Shown here: one piece after another, positions 1 to 17,689 of the stretch
Position numbering within the stretch: the stretch's first letter is position 1
Layout: each line of letters begins with the position of its first letter
Origin: Hermetia illucens
Taxonomy: Eukaryota > Arthropoda > Insecta > Diptera > Stratiomyidae
DNA length: 64,000 nt
Direction of reading: 5' to 3'
Assembly (NCBI RefSeq): GCF_905115235.1
Contig: NC_051852.1
Location: forward strand, 139,858,027-139,922,026
The notes under the pieces: generated by a model
Told to the model about the DNA's origin: nothing
The model's input: the letters and a program-made list of their open reading frames with translations, nothing else
Database searches by the model: none
Made by a program: the position numbers and the translations under genes

Positions 1-55
1 CTATTGCTTCCTCGATTTCAGTAGCGCTGACAGCTGAAATTGCTCAAAATATCGG
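1..55 (-). mobile_element. RTE-type LINE fragment cut by window edge
   Basis: Read on the minus strand this end of the window encodes a short stretch (VSATEIEEAI) that matches the segment just before the first reverse-transcriptase block in the fuller RTE copy around 44476-44510 (VSATEVEEAI). The nucleotides are also similar. Only about 50 bp are visible, so the size of the copy cannot be judged. Confidence 0.4.
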
Positions 56-461
56 TTGGAAATGAATCAATCACCATTCACTGCACATGATATTTGACTA
101 CAATGCAGATTGCGTTGCACTTGTCCTTAGCTCCTCAATCAATCAAGATCGCATATTAGCCTGAAAGACCGTTGTATATTGTCTCAAGGAAAAATACCAC
201 TTCTCGTTTTTATACAGTATATCCCGCCACGCATTTTTGTGATTCGTTCCAATTTTCTCTACGTTTGTTGATAACTTTATATCTTTTGGCAAACACATGT
301 ATAGGGTTCCGAAAATCAGCAAGCGTTACAAAAAATAGATTCAGTTCACCGAGTATCTCTTCTAGTGCTTTCAATGAGCTGCTCTCATTCCAGTTTTCTA
401 AATATACATTTATACCCCAAAAAATAAACAAACAAATTTCAATTTCCGTTTCAGTCAATAA

Positions 462-712
462 TAATAATAATATTGGATCAGGCACTTGAAGTGTGTTAGA
501 GCACTTCATTCAAGACCGTAACGGTACACTTCAGGATTACAGTACCCTATATTCCGAGATTATTACTCTGCTTGGACTCAGGTACTCATTCACAGCTGAG
601 TCGTCTGGTATCCGACTTCAAATCACGATACAAATCCCACTGCCACCAGTGTGATTCGAACCGCGACCTTCCGTACGACAACCTTGTGCTTTAACCACTC
701 AGCCATCCGCAC
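462..712 (-). mobile_element. tRNA-derived SINE with (ATT)n tail
   Basis: On the minus strand the element begins with a tRNA-like head. An A-box-like stretch lies at 693-705 (TGGCTGAGTGGTT) and a B box at 651-662 (GGTTCGAATCAC). It ends in an (ATT)n tail near 462-473. A 12-bp direct repeat, TTCAGTCAATAA, at 450-461 and 713-724 fits a target-site duplication. A second copy is at 52495-52721. The head cannot be a working tRNA gene because it runs on into an unrelated body. The R1-type LINE next door inserted at the junction just after its A box. Confidence 0.75.
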
Positions 713-921
713 TTCAGTCAATAAGGTACTTATAATTCCCCGAAAACATTTTTCGGCAACCACTTGCTACCTTATTCAGCGGAACACTTGCTACTGAAGA
801 AGGCAGCAAGTGGCTACTGAAATACGTATGTGGAGAATTATAAGAACCTCATTGAGCTAAAAGGAAATTGGATTTTTTTTGTTTATTTTTTGGACATGAA
901 TTCAGTCAATGCAAAAGCGCC
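706..921. repeat. 5' copy of 216-bp target-site duplication of the R1-type LINE
   Basis: These 216 bases are repeated without a mismatch at 6166-6381 (constant offset 5460), exactly flanking the LINE at 922-6165. The repeated unit contains the last bases of a SINE head and a palindromic element of about 130 bp related to the hammerhead-like palindromes elsewhere in the window. Confidence 0.9.
722..856. repeat. Palindromic element, decayed hammerhead-like (copy D)
   Basis: Imperfect inverted repeat. The outer arms are GTACTTATAATTCCCC and its near complement at 833-848, and the inner arms pair CCACTTGCTACCTTATTCAG with a near complement around 795-815. The same CCACTT spacing and stem sequence occur in the better preserved palindromes at 14498 and 37130. 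The right arm holds CTGAAGA, a short hairpin and GAAA, which looks like a mutated hammerhead core. The whole unit was copied to 6182-6316 by the LINE insertion. Confidence 0.5.
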
Positions 922-1417
922 CTCAGGGGTCGTTAGCGATTTTTAAACAGGTCGCTTACGATACGGGGTGTGACGTCCCCGAGGTGCCCGAGTAAGTAGT
1001 TCTGCCCCCTAGCTGGCAGCATACCTGCGTCCTAGGTAGTAGCCTCGAGTAAGCTTCTCGGTGAAGAGCGAACCGCGAATGACCGGTACACGTCGGGACA
1101 CACTGGGAGTCTCCGGAGCCGTCGACAACTCTCTGTCGGCGTCGACGGGGTGATGTGAGCGTAGCTCTGCCAAGGTGGTAGTTGCGACGTGTATCAGGAG
1201 CCAGCCCCTTCGGGACCCTGGTCGGGAAGTGTGCATTGAACCGGTGTTAGTAGACCGCGTTGCCCCGAGCGAGCGCTGATCCGTCCGTGAATTCCGGGAT
1301 CGGCTAAGCGTAGGTCAGGCCTCAGGGAACTGGGGTAGGGGCTGTGTCCCCGAGGGTATACCCGTTCTTGACTATTGCGGCCCGCTCCCTTGCACACGAT
1401 GCGCTGGTACCTTTTTC

Positions 1418-2914
1418 ATGGAGAATATTCTAAAAATTATAAAAAAAAACGACGAAGCAACAGACAAGGAGGAAGAGCTGGGTGCGTTTGGGCGGAGCAC
1501 AAAAATGCGTCGTTCACCGCAGCGATCAGTGAAAGAGGCAATGAGGGCTGATATACCCGATGAGACACCGGGGCGCCCAAATAAAGAGGAAGCCTCATCA
1601 AGTGGCGTGACTGATCGTGCGGAGATGGCATTACCTTGCAGTGCCCCTGTTTTGGAAGTAAGCTCAGTGAGAAACGCTAGTCCTGAGCAGATGGATTTGG
1701 ACACAAATCGAGTGGAAGTGCATTCGACTGTCCTCGCTAGAGCCGAAGAGGAAAGGCTCATCAGAAAGTGCGCAGCAGTGGTGAAACGTATGCGGTCAGC
1801 AACGTTCCTTCAGAGAAACGTCAGCAAAGGCGTCAAAAACGGGCTGATGGAACTGGAGGAACTACTGGATCGCATTTCCTTTTATAGACGCACGTGGAGA
1901 GCAGCGGAAGACGATTGTAGAGCAGAAACAGTCGCACTCCCCGCTGAGAATGCTGCTTGCGTCAAACGGACTGCAGATAGCCCTCTGCAAAGTGAACAGG
2001 GGAAAAAGCGGAAAGAGGACGACGTGCCTGAAGGAGACTTTGTCGAAGTAGTCTCCAAGGCACAAAAAAAGAAGGCGAAAAAGGATAAAAAGAAACAACG
2101 GACTCCGTCGCCAGAGACACCTCTGTCCAAAAACAAGGAGGCTGCCAACCTAAAGCCAGTAGCGGAAAAAACGAGGAAACGAAGAAGGACTAGACCGTCG
2201 GCTCTGCTCATTAAGCCGACGGAAGGCAAGACATTTGCGGAAGTCCTTAGTGAAATCCGCTACAGGATGAAACCCGAGGAGAACGGAGCAGAGGTGTCTT
2301 CGATACGGAAAACGAGGAGTGGTGGAGTTCTCGTCGAACTGGGCCCAAAGACGACCAGCAAGAGCACGTTCTGCGAAGCGGTCAAGGGGCTATTGGGGGA
2401 GAAGGCTCTTGTTTCCAGCCTAGAACCCATGTGCTCTCTAGAAATACGGGATCTTGACTGCCTCACAGAAAAGGTCGAAGTAGAGGAGGCGCTAAAGCGT
2501 GAATGTCCAGAGGTAACCAATGCCCGGGTAGGTATTACCTCTGTAAATGCTCGAGGCCAAAAACTTGCCGTGGTGGATGTCCCCGAGCAATATGCGAGGA
2601 AACTCCTTAACAGCGGGAGAATCAAAATCGGATGGGTAGTATGCAGGGTACGAATGCGGATAGTCCCCACCAAGTGCTACAGGTGTCTGGTCTATGGACA
2701 CACGTCAGCAGCTTGCAAGGGTCCGGACAGGAGGACAGCATGCCGGAGATGCGGCCAAGCGGGTCATCAAGCGAAGACTTGCAAGGAAAGCGAGAGTTGT
2801 GTTCTCTGCAGGGATCGTGGCGCGTCTGGCGAAAGCGTCGCACACACTGCGGGCTCGGGACGGTGTCCAATCTTCAGGGCGGAATTAGAGAGGGCTAGGG
2901 TGCGATCGCCATGA
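1418..2914 (+). CDS. R1-type LINE ORF1, gag-like RNA-binding protein
   Basis: A 498-residue protein expected to coat the element RNA as a chaperone. The N-terminal half is charged and low in complexity, with lysine-rich stretches near residues 195-225 (DKKKQRT and similar) that could act in RNA binding or nuclear entry. The middle (about 260-410) corresponds to the RRM-like region seen in this family. The C terminus has three zinc knuckles: C420-C423-H428-C433, C442-C445-H450-C455 and C461-C464-H476-C483. Three knuckles in this order are typical of R1 and Jockey-group ORF1. The start at 1418 is the first ATG of the open frame and gives a usual length. The stop overlaps the ORF2 start as ATGA at 2911-2914, which suggests termination-reinitiation. 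The GC content differs from the host background. Confidence 0.9.
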   Translation: MENILKIIKKNDEATDKEEELGAFGRSTKMRRSPQRSVKEAMRADIPDETPGRPNKEEASSSGVTDRAEMALPCSAPVLEVSSVRNASPEQMDLDTNRVEVHSTVLARAEEERLIRKCAAVVKRMRSATFLQRNVSKGVKNGLMELEELLDRISFYRRTWRAAEDDCRAETVALPAENAACVKRTADSPLQSEQGKKRKEDDVPEGDFVEVVSKAQKKKAKKDKKKQRTPSPETPLSKNKEAANLKPVAEKTRKRRRTRPSALLIKPTEGKTFAEVLSEIRYRMKPEENGAEVSSIRKTRSGGVLVELGPKTTSKSTFCEAVKGLLGEKALVSSLEPMCSLEIRDLDCLTEKVEVEEALKRECPEVTNARVGITSVNARGQKLAVVDVPEQYARKLLNSGRIKIGWVVCRVRMRIVPTKCYRCLVYGHTSAACKGPDRRTACRRCGQAGHQAKTCKESESCVLCRDRGASGESVAHTAGSGRCPIFRAELERARVRSP

Positions 2915-5900
2915 TCCGCATTTTGCAACTTAATATGCACCGGAGTGCAACCGCTCACCAGTTGCTAGCACAGTTCGCTGCGGAAGTAAATGCTGATCTA
3001 GTGCTGATTAGCGAGCAATACCGAAACAAGGACCCGTCCTCATGGTATCTCGACTTATCGGGCACCGCTGCCATCTGGGTTCGGGACGACGTTCGACTTC
3101 GTGTTCTTGCCGAAGGCCGGGGGGACGGATTTGTCTGGATCCGGTGTTTAGGGATAACGTTTTTTAGCGTTTACCTGACGCCGAATGAGGCGATTCCGGA
3201 CTTTCGGCGCCGGCTTGATGCTCTGGAGGACGCCGTTTCGAGCACGGAGGGACGAATCCTGGTTGGCGGTGATTTTAACGCCAGGGCTCTTGAATGGGGC
3301 ATGCCTCAGTCAAACTCCAGGGGGAAACGGATTCTGGAAATGGCGGCGAGAACAAGGCTCGTAATTTTAAACACCGGATCCACGCCAACGTTTCGGCGCC
3401 CAGGTTGTGAAGGAAGCATTCCCGACATCACTTTTGCGTCGGAATCTCTGGCATCATCGGTGGACGGGTGGCGAGTCCTAGAAGACTTCTCGGCAAGTGA
3501 TCATCAGTACATTGCGTTCGAAGTGTTTGACGCTACTTGCCGGCGAGCACCAACACGACGTTCCCCCTGCGTGTGGAATGTCGCGAAGGTGAACATCGGA
3601 AGGTTCGTCGAAGCTCTTGGAGCAGGTAGGGCCGCGCTGGGGGGCACTCCGGGGGGTGGTGGTGTCGCAGCTGACACCGTCGTAAATTCAATGATGAACC
3701 TGATAACGACGGCGTGTGAGGCTTCCATGCCCCGGAGAGGCCCCAGGCGCGACAAGCCTTCTATGTACTGGTGGACGGCGGAAATTGCCGACCTACGGAA
3801 GGAGTGTCATAAGCTCCGCCGTTTGGCACAACGTTTGTACGCCAACGAGGAGGCATGTGCCATAAAGGAACAATATAGATCAGCAAAAAGGAGACTCCGC
3901 AGCGCTATAAATAAAAGCAAAGCTCGCGGCTGGCAAAATCTTGTAAATGAGGTGAATGATGACCCGTGGGGACTTGGCTATAAGCTTGTCACTCTGAAAA
4001 TCGGGGCTCTGCGGAAGCCCTGCATATTGAGCACCGACCAGATGGACCGCATTGTGCGGGCATTGTTCCCCAGACACCCTGTACGGGTTGATGTAAACAG
4101 CGCGGAAAGCGTCGTGGATTGCCCCCTTTTCACAATGGGAGAACTCGAAGAAGCGGTTCTCACTATGAAAAACAGGAAGGCGCCAGGTCCTGATGGCATC
4201 CCGGCGGAAGTTTACAAACTGGTGTTCCGCCAACGGCCAGAATTGCTGCTCGAAGCGTTCAACGCGTGCTTGAAGGAGGGCATTTTTCCTTGTCGCTGGA
4301 AAGTGGCCAGACTCGCGTTGATCAGTAAGGGTAAAGGAGACCCGGAGCTCCCGTCTGCATACCGACCGCTGTGTATGCTTGACACGGCCGGAAAAGTGCT
4401 CGAGAAGCTCATCAGGAGTAGACTCGCTGAAGCGATCCGTGCTGCCGGGGACTTATCCGCAAGGCAGTTCGGGTTTAGAACAGGGAAATCTACAGTGGAT
4501 GCTGTTATGGAGGTCGTAGATGCGTTTAATCGAGCCGGGGCACACAGCCGCCGATCTCGACGGATAGTGCTCCTCATAACGCTTGATGTCAGAAATGCCT
4601 TCAATTCCGTAAGATGGACAGATATGCTGGGCACACTAGAGAACTCCTTTCACGTGCCAAGCTATCTCTTGCGGATATTGAGGGATTATCTGAAAGACCG
4701 CTCCCTGTTCTATGAGACGCTAGAGGGCCAGAGGAGGATGGAAATCACGTCGGGAGTAGCGCAGGGATCCATCCTAGGGCCGGACCTCTGGAACGCTTCC
4801 TACGATAGTCTGCTGAGACTCGATATGCCTGAAGAGTCGCGCCTGGTCGGTTATGCAGACGACGTTGCGGCACTTGTTGCCGGACGCACTGTTGAACAGG
4901 CGCAAAGCAGACTTGGCATATTGATGCGACGGGTAAGCGGATGGATGACTGCTCGCGGTTTCAACCTTGCGCTGGAAAAAACCGAAGTAGTCATCCTGAC
5001 CAGAAGGAGAATCCCGACCTTGCGTCCCATATCGATCGGCGAGTTGACTATAGAGTCAAAACCAGTGATTAAATACCTTGGTTTAATGCTCGACTCGAAG
5101 ATGAGCTTCTTCGAGCAAATCAAAGCAGCAGCGGACAGGGCTGCAGCAGGAGTCGCGGCCTTGAGTCGGCTAATGGCGAATGTCGGGGGCCCTATATCAA
5201 CTAGGAGACGTCTCCTCATGGGAGCAACGCAGTCCGTCCTTCTCTATGGTGCGGAGGTATGGGCTGATGCCCTTGACAAGGAGGTGCATCGTAAACGCCT
5301 CGCTCAAGTGCAGAGGCGGGGAGCTTTGCGAGTGGCGTCTGCTTATCGCACGGTCTCCGAACCGGCTGTGATGGTGATTGCGGGAGTGATCCCCGTTGCC
5401 CTCCTTGCCAAGGAGCGCAAAGCTATCTATCGCCGTAAGGGCGAAAACTTAAGAGAAGTGGTTGCCCGTGAAGAACGTCAACGCACCCTTAACGAGTGGC
5501 AACTTTCTTGGCAAAATGAGCCAAGGGGCAAGTGGACTGCGCGGCTTATCGACAAATTAGACCCGTGGTTGAACAGAAAGCACGGTGAGATTGATTACTT
5601 CCTTACCCAACTTCTAAGTGGGCATGGAGGTTTTCAGTCTTACCTGCACAGGGTTGGGAAGGCGCGATCTCCTGACTGTGTGTTCTGCAATAGAGTGGCG
5701 GATGACGCTGAACACACCTTTTTCTCTTGCGAGAGGTGGGACGGCCTCCGCCAGCAGCTTTATGCAGACACGGGGGAGCTCTCTCCAGATAACATTGTGC
5801 GAGAGATGCTGAAGAGCGCTGGCAGCTGGAATCGTATTGCGCATTATGTTCGGGCTCTTCTTATTACGAAGAAGATTGAACTCGACCGGCAGAGGGATCG

Positions 5901-5925
5901 GACGGTAAGGGGTTCCCTGAGCTAA
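2911..5925 (+). CDS. R1-type LINE ORF2, endonuclease-reverse transcriptase
   Basis: A 1004-residue polyprotein that nicks target DNA and copies the element RNA at the nick. Residues 1-215 form an APE-like endonuclease: N8, E35, GDFNA with D121 and N123, and SDH at 196-198. The RT domain lies at about 415-700, with PGPDGIPAEV, FGFRTGKST, LDVRNAFNSV, AQGSILGP and the catalytic YADD at 648-651. The C terminus carries the usual zinc motif C923-C926-H935-C940. All catalytic residues I looked for are present and no stop interrupts the frame, so the protein looks functional. There is no RNase H domain. It starts at the ATG that overlaps the ORF1 stop. Confidence 0.93.
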   Translation: MIRILQLNMHRSATAHQLLAQFAAEVNADLVLISEQYRNKDPSSWYLDLSGTAAIWVRDDVRLRVLAEGRGDGFVWIRCLGITFFSVYLTPNEAIPDFRRRLDALEDAVSSTEGRILVGGDFNARALEWGMPQSNSRGKRILEMAARTRLVILNTGSTPTFRRPGCEGSIPDITFASESLASSVDGWRVLEDFSASDHQYIAFEVFDATCRRAPTRRSPCVWNVAKVNIGRFVEALGAGRAALGGTPGGGGVAADTVVNSMMNLITTACEASMPRRGPRRDKPSMYWWTAEIADLRKECHKLRRLAQRLYANEEACAIKEQYRSAKRRLRSAINKSKARGWQNLVNEVNDDPWGLGYKLVTLKIGALRKPCILSTDQMDRIVRALFPRHPVRVDVNSAESVVDCPLFTMGELEEAVLTMKNRKAPGPDGIPAEVYKLVFRQRPELLLEAFNACLKEGIFPCRWKVARLALISKGKGDPELPSAYRPLCMLDTAGKVLEKLIRSRLAEAIRAAGDLSARQFGFRTGKSTVDAVMEVVDAFNRAGAHSRRSRRIVLLITLDVRNAFNSVRWTDMLGTLENSFHVPSYLLRILRDYLKDRSLFYETLEGQRRMEITSGVAQGSILGPDLWNASYDSLLRLDMPEESRLVGYADDVAALVAGRTVEQAQSRLGILMRRVSGWMTARGFNLALEKTEVVILTRRRIPTLRPISIGELTIESKPVIKYLGLMLDSKMSFFEQIKAAADRAAAGVAALSRLMANVGGPISTRRRLLMGATQSVLLYGAEVWADALDKEVHRKRLAQVQRRGALRVASAYRTVSEPAVMVIAGVIPVALLAKERKAIYRRKGENLREVVAREERQRTLNEWQLSWQNEPRGKWTARLIDKLDPWLNRKHGEIDYFLTQLLSGHGGFQSYLHRVGKARSPDCVFCNRVADDAEHTFFSCERWDGLRQQLYADTGELSPDNIVREMLKSAGSWNRIAHYVRALLITKKIELDRQRDRTVRGSLS

Positions 5926-6165
5926 CAACTCCCTTCCTCCCCTCCCCTCCCGTTGGTGAAGGGAATTCCCTGACTTGAAGGCTCCCAAAGCCGGGAGAGC
6001 GGGAGGGCTAGCCCGAAGTAATGTGTCAAACGGTTCCAGGCTAGTTCTCTGATGACAGGGAGGTGTTTAGTTGGTAGTCCGCCAGCGTGCTGTTGCGGGA
6101 GTCCAACACTCTGTGCGTAAACGCATTCACCTACCCTACTCCCAAAAAAAAAAAAAAAAAAAAAA

Positions 6166-6381
6166 TCCGCACTTCAGTCAATAAGGTACTTATAATTCCC
6201 CGAAAACATTTTTCGGCAACCACTTGCTACCTTATTCAGCGGAACACTTGCTACTGAAGAAGGCAGCAAGTGGCTACTGAAATACGTATGTGGAGAATTA
6301 TAAGAACCTCATTGAGCTAAAAGGAAATTGGATTTTTTTTGTTTATTTTTTGGACATGAATTCAGTCAATGCAAAAGCGCC
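6166..6381. repeat. 3' copy of 216-bp target-site duplication
   Basis: Perfect repeat of 706-921 directly after the poly(A) tail of the LINE. The junction at 6165/6166 marks the first (priming) nick, which fell within the tRNA-like head of the SINE. Confidence 0.9.
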
Positions 6382-8435
6382 GAGTGTATCACAATACTGT
6401 ATATTCATAGTCAAGGGTTGCAAATTAAGTAGTGCAGAGTCCAGAGCTGCATCGGAAGCCATGCTCGTGGTGGTAGGATAGCTTACAGTATAGACTCTTT
6501 CACTTAAACAACCAAATTAATGATAACAACTCGTTTATATCCATATTAGCACATCAAGCCTGAGTCTTCATATCGAGGCAAAGATCTAGCTGCACAGACC
6601 GTAGCTTCATCAACCCTTCTACATGTTTATTCAAAAGAAGCTTCTTATGTAGAATAACTCCCAGATATTTAATTTCTTCGAAAAGTTAAATGGTTATTCC
6701 CTTCATTTTTAAAGAAAGAAAACTATTCCTATTTGTAAGTAATACCGTTGTGTTTTATTTGGATTTACTGAAAGTCCCTTCCTAATCACCAACTGTTAAT
6801 CAATTCAACGGCGCATTTTATATGTCTACACTTCGTCCTGAGGTATCGATCAACTGCTAACCTGTAGCCATGTCACCTGCACAATCTTGAGCGTGTGTTG
6901 GCAGATTTTGTAATTCAACATATCAATATACTCCACAGAATTGCCGATAGCACGCCTACTTGGAGGCAGCCTTTTGTTGCATCTGTTGTCAGGAAGCGAT
7001 CAACATCTACTACAGCCCACCGTAAAACTGCGATAGTATAAGACAGTTCTAGCTAACTAACATCGCCAAATTTTTGAAAAGGCGCACAGTGAAAGACCCC
7101 TTTAATGTCCACGAACCCATTGGGTGCCTTTCGAAGTTACAGCCTCTATATTAGAAACCAGGGATTGGTTTCTAACTAGACTAACAAGAATTTCCACGTT
7201 GATAAGCATGTTGGTTTTTATGATATTTAGTGGATGTGACCTTAGCGCCTTTCCGCAAATATGATATTCAACTAATCTCTCCAAACATTTCAGCGGGAAT
7301 GATGTTAATTTCTTTGAAACTCTTTAGCTGTAAATAGTCGTCTTTGCCAGGTTCGGTTTAAAGATTACCTTAATTTTTTGCCGAAAGAAAGACACGAAAC
7401 TCGGAGCGGGACTTACTAGGAAAGGTCGTCCTATGTACTAATCTCCTTTAGCATTGGTGCATAGATGCCATCCATGGTAGGTATTTTGAAATTCTCAAAG
7501 GATAGTGCAGCAACTTTTGCTTTTTCATTGGTAGCGATCGCTCTCGCAGTGTTCTAGTTTCTTCCGGAAAATTTTTTTGTTTTAAAGTTTACAGAAGATG
7601 CTAACTCTCCTTTTTCACTTCGCATACGCTACTAGATTGCTTAGTTATTGCATCGGTAGCGGGCACAGAATCATAGGGTACATACAGGCAAATATGAGCT
7701 TTCTCTATTACCATTAACTTGGAAGATATCAGAGATGATGTAAGATGGCCACAACTAGATTCAGGATACAAAATTGTCTCAGCATATTTGCTTCTAACAA
7801 TTTGATATAAGGACACAGACTTTCAGTCTTGGGGATCTCTCATCGCAGACGGTGATAAACTCCTTTACAGACTAAATACCACAGATTTAGTTGCATCGAT
7901 CCCATGGCTTTTGTACCAAAAAATAAAGTGCAAACCTGAAACGTTGCTAACTTTGTTGCCAGTACAAAGAAAGAGGCTTTGTCATGCTGGAAGGTAATTG
8001 AGGTAATTGCACTAACCTTTATGTTTGTACACCAAATGATCACACTAAAAATTTTTCCTATTTCCAAGAGGAATAAAGATCTTATTGACTTTAAGAATTT
8101 GCTTTCAACAATAGAGAAACAATAAATAGAGAATTTTCGGTATCATATCCACATGTAAGCATAAAAGAGGAAAATTCATCACTTCTATTATTAATTAACT
8201 TGTTTCAAACCTTTTTGGTCTCGCCGAGCAATATCGTCAGCTAGTTTTCTGGCGAAAATAATGCCTGTTTTGTCAAAGCAGTTGAAATTTTTCTTTGCTG
8301 ATTTGTCTACTTATGGACTGACGAATACATATGTTATTCGCCTTTTTACAGCCATTGTTGATCTTCATCTTCGTAAGAATCCCGGAACAATCAGCAAATG
8401 GATTAGATATTGTCTTCTATTTGTAGTTAAGTCTA
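6382..8435. other. Stretch without recognised gene
   Basis: About 2 kb of AT-rich sequence with only short chance ORFs. I see no conserved protein motif, splice-consistent exon chain or RNA gene. It may hold old, unrecognisable repeats. Confidence 0.4.
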
Positions 8436-8607
8436 AAATTGATAGACCAGTAGCTTACTTCAAACTACAGTTTTATTTTATTATGTATATATATATTTCG
8501 GGAACTTTCAGTAGTTTTGTACTGATGAAGGGAGTAAGTTGCTCACGAAATATATATATAATAAAATAAAATTGTAGTTTGGAGTAAGCTACTGGTCTAT
8601 CAATCAG
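8436..8607. repeat. Palindromic element with hammerhead-like core (copy E)
   Basis: Inverted repeat of about 170 bp. The outer arms start ATTGATAGACCAGTAGCTTA on the left and the near-complement closes at about 8606. The right half has CTGATGA at 8522-8528, a partly paired hairpin and GAAA at 8547-8550. The left half has a shortened version in the opposite orientation. AT-rich runs replace the expected stem III and stem I, so a working ribozyme is doubtful. The loop AAGT is shared with the other palindromes in this window. Confidence 0.55.
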
Positions 8608-9928
8608 CAAAGGGCCTATAACATAACTTTAGTAAATGTATATTAGTCACCAAATCAATGATCAGATGCTTTTGGGGATATCGTGCCGGGCTATTTACGA
8701 AATTTGTGTTTTACTAGGCGTACAGTTGTTATCCTTTGGCGGCCATTTGCACATTCAACGCCAATCCTGAAGACCACTGGACATGCCCCAGGTGAAAGAT
8801 CTATGTCTTAAAGGGTTAATAAAACAAAAGTCTTAGGAACATATAACTTCTGAATATTAAAGGTAACAACGGCATTTAAACACTCTTTTATTCTTATCCA
8901 AAATTTATTCCTTTCCGACTTCTTAAATTATATCCCATTCTGTGCGCCTTCCCCTTGTTTGAATTAGTGACCACGAATTTACCCCCTTTTTTCGTAATTA
9001 TCAAATATTAACCGAAATATCAGCGTTAAAAATGGTCCAATGGATTCCCTGATGTTTCCTCAGCTTTTCCATTTCCGTTAACATTTTTAATGATGTTGTT
9101 TTGAACTCAAAGCATTTGGTAGTTCCATTGGTTTGATTGATGCGTATTTCGATATGTTCTGGGACTGTTTCATTGTAAAGTGAATATATTGAATCTTCAT
9201 TACGGGTCCCCATTGCGTGCAGGTATTTCCGTAAAAGACAGTAAACCTTCACCCCATGCCTTTCCTCTCTTACTTGATTTTGGTTGTTTCAACCGCCCGC
9301 CCATTCCACCGACGTCTTCCAATAAGGAGATGTTAAAAAGTAATGAAAATTACAGAACACATGAAAAATGAGAAAAGTTAATGAAGAACTGATGACCTTT
9401 AAAAAGTAATAACGTAATTAGGGAAGACAACACTGGTCACCAACCCCGTATTCGTATCTGATGACGTCATGTTCCCTACGAGACCTCTATCGTTTCAAAT
9501 GGATATTCACAACAACATCATGTAGTTGTTTACAATTGGCCTTGCCAGAAATGTCACTTTCTATATACCGCCTCTCAAAAGAAGCTAAAAAGTACAGAAT
9601 GAACTTTGCAAATTTGTTGAGGTCAAGAAGAAGATCCGGTGAGAGCGACATGTGGGAACGTTTCGCCCGACTTTAAGAAGAATTAGTTGTTTTATATGAA
9701 AATCAGGAAGTGTAAAGGATTCAATTCACTTAACCGGCTTTTTTGCATATATAAAATTCCATAATATTCAGCGGTAAGTATTGGTTTCGGGGAAAGTGCG
9801 GCTCTTCGAGTAATGAAATTCCCCTGACGAGTGCAAGTGAAAAACTGACACATCCCCAGAAATTAACCTAAAATTGGTGAAATTAGCATTTGACTTGTTC
9901 TCGTTGCAGTAAAAATTAGAAGGGAAAC
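8608..9928. other. Intergenic region upstream of eIF2-alpha
   Basis: No gene recognised. The last few hundred bases must contain the eIF2-alpha promoter and 5' UTR, but I cannot fix a start site. A minus-strand ORF at 9001-9252 lacks any known motif and is probably chance. Confidence 0.4.
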
Positions 9929-16877
<6,949 letters not shown>

Positions 16878-16896
16878 ATGTACTTTCTTACGCATA

Positions 16897-16902
16897 AATA
16901 AA
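16897..16902 (+). terminator. Poly(A) signal of eIF2-alpha
   Basis: AATAAA lies 20 bp after the stop codon of the last eIF2-alpha exon and is followed by a T-rich stretch. A second AATAAA lies near 16950. A 3' UTR this short is plausible but unproven. Confidence 0.5.
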
Positions 16903-17119
16903 TTTTTTTTTAAATATAAATTCCATTGGTTTTGTATTTGTCCTACTATTTAATAAACCATTCATATTCCGGAAATATCTGTCTTCCTGAATTGTTCGTA
17001 TCGTATTAGGCTTACACGATATAATCTTCAGCTACTGCCTTCCAGCGAACGCTTTTTTCCATTTGCGGACCTTGATACATGAGCATAATATTGATTTAAC
17101 TATTCGTGAAGCAGAACCC

Positions 17120-17680
17120 AATTAATTGCAAATGCGCTTCATAATTTTGTCAGTAGGAGCCCTAGCTGATGCGGCCTACTTGAAATGGGGTAATGAGTAA
17201 CTTCTTCATAAGCTCGCGAATTATGCTGATGATACAGTAAACTTTAATATTAATGCATGATAGATCCCCTTGTCTTAAACCGTTGTGATTCTGCTGTTTT
17301 TATCTGGCTTCACAAATTGATCAATATCAATTTCGTCGAAATGCGGAATTCTGTCATGACCGTGTAAAGTTTATCCTGGCTATGCTAGCGGAGCTTTAGG
17401 GTCGATGAAAAAATAGTGAAAATGATGGTCATATTCCAAAGTTGCACTTCCACTGACGCAGAGTAGAGAATCTGATCTGCTTCTGATTTGCCTGGAGTGA
17501 AGCCTCTTTGATAAGGACCGATGATGTTCTGGGCGTATGGGGTTGTTCCGTCTGACAAAATAGGGGCGAATATGCTATAGATAGTACTCATTAACGTGAT
17601 ACTACTATTATTGCTACACTTAGTGGTATTTCCTTTCTTATGTATGTGACCTTCTGATGATCGCTTGCGTGTTGCGTTTG
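17120..17680 (-). mobile_element. LINE RT fragment
   Basis: The minus-strand frame 17385-17684 reads KCSNNSSITLMSTIYSIF, then PYAQNIIGPYQRGFTPGKSEADQI. These correspond to RT blocks (CSNYRGISLL..AYKI, then GEYQCGFRPGRSTTDQI). Several residues of the consensus are replaced, so this is an old copy. The orientation is opposite to the LINE that follows at 17690. Confidence 0.6.
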
Positions 17681-17689
17681 TCATTTCTT

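Larger units (their letters stand above)
922..6165 (+). mobile_element. Full-length R1-clade non-LTR retrotransposon
   Basis: A complete LINE: a GC-rich 5' UTR of about 500 bp, ORF1 (1418-2914), ORF2 (2911-5925), a 3' UTR of about 220 bp and a poly(A) run of about 20 at 6144-6165. It is bounded exactly by the 216-bp direct repeat. Both ORFs are open, and the codon use and GC content are much higher than in the surrounding DNA. Gene order, the three zinc knuckles, the APE-type endonuclease and the RT motifs fit the R1 clade. The target is not 28S rDNA but a SINE head, so this is a non-rDNA relative of R1. Perfect flanking repeats and open frames suggest a recent, possibly still competent insertion. 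Confidence 0.9.

Noticed and set aside
651-706. tRNA-like A and B boxes
   Set aside because: They belong to the head of a SINE with a body, an (ATT)n tail and a second copy at 52495-52721; no tRNA cloverleaf is completed.
1862-2673. Minus-strand ORFs over the LINE ORF1
   Set aside because: They are shadows of the plus-strand zinc-knuckle protein and have no motif of their own.
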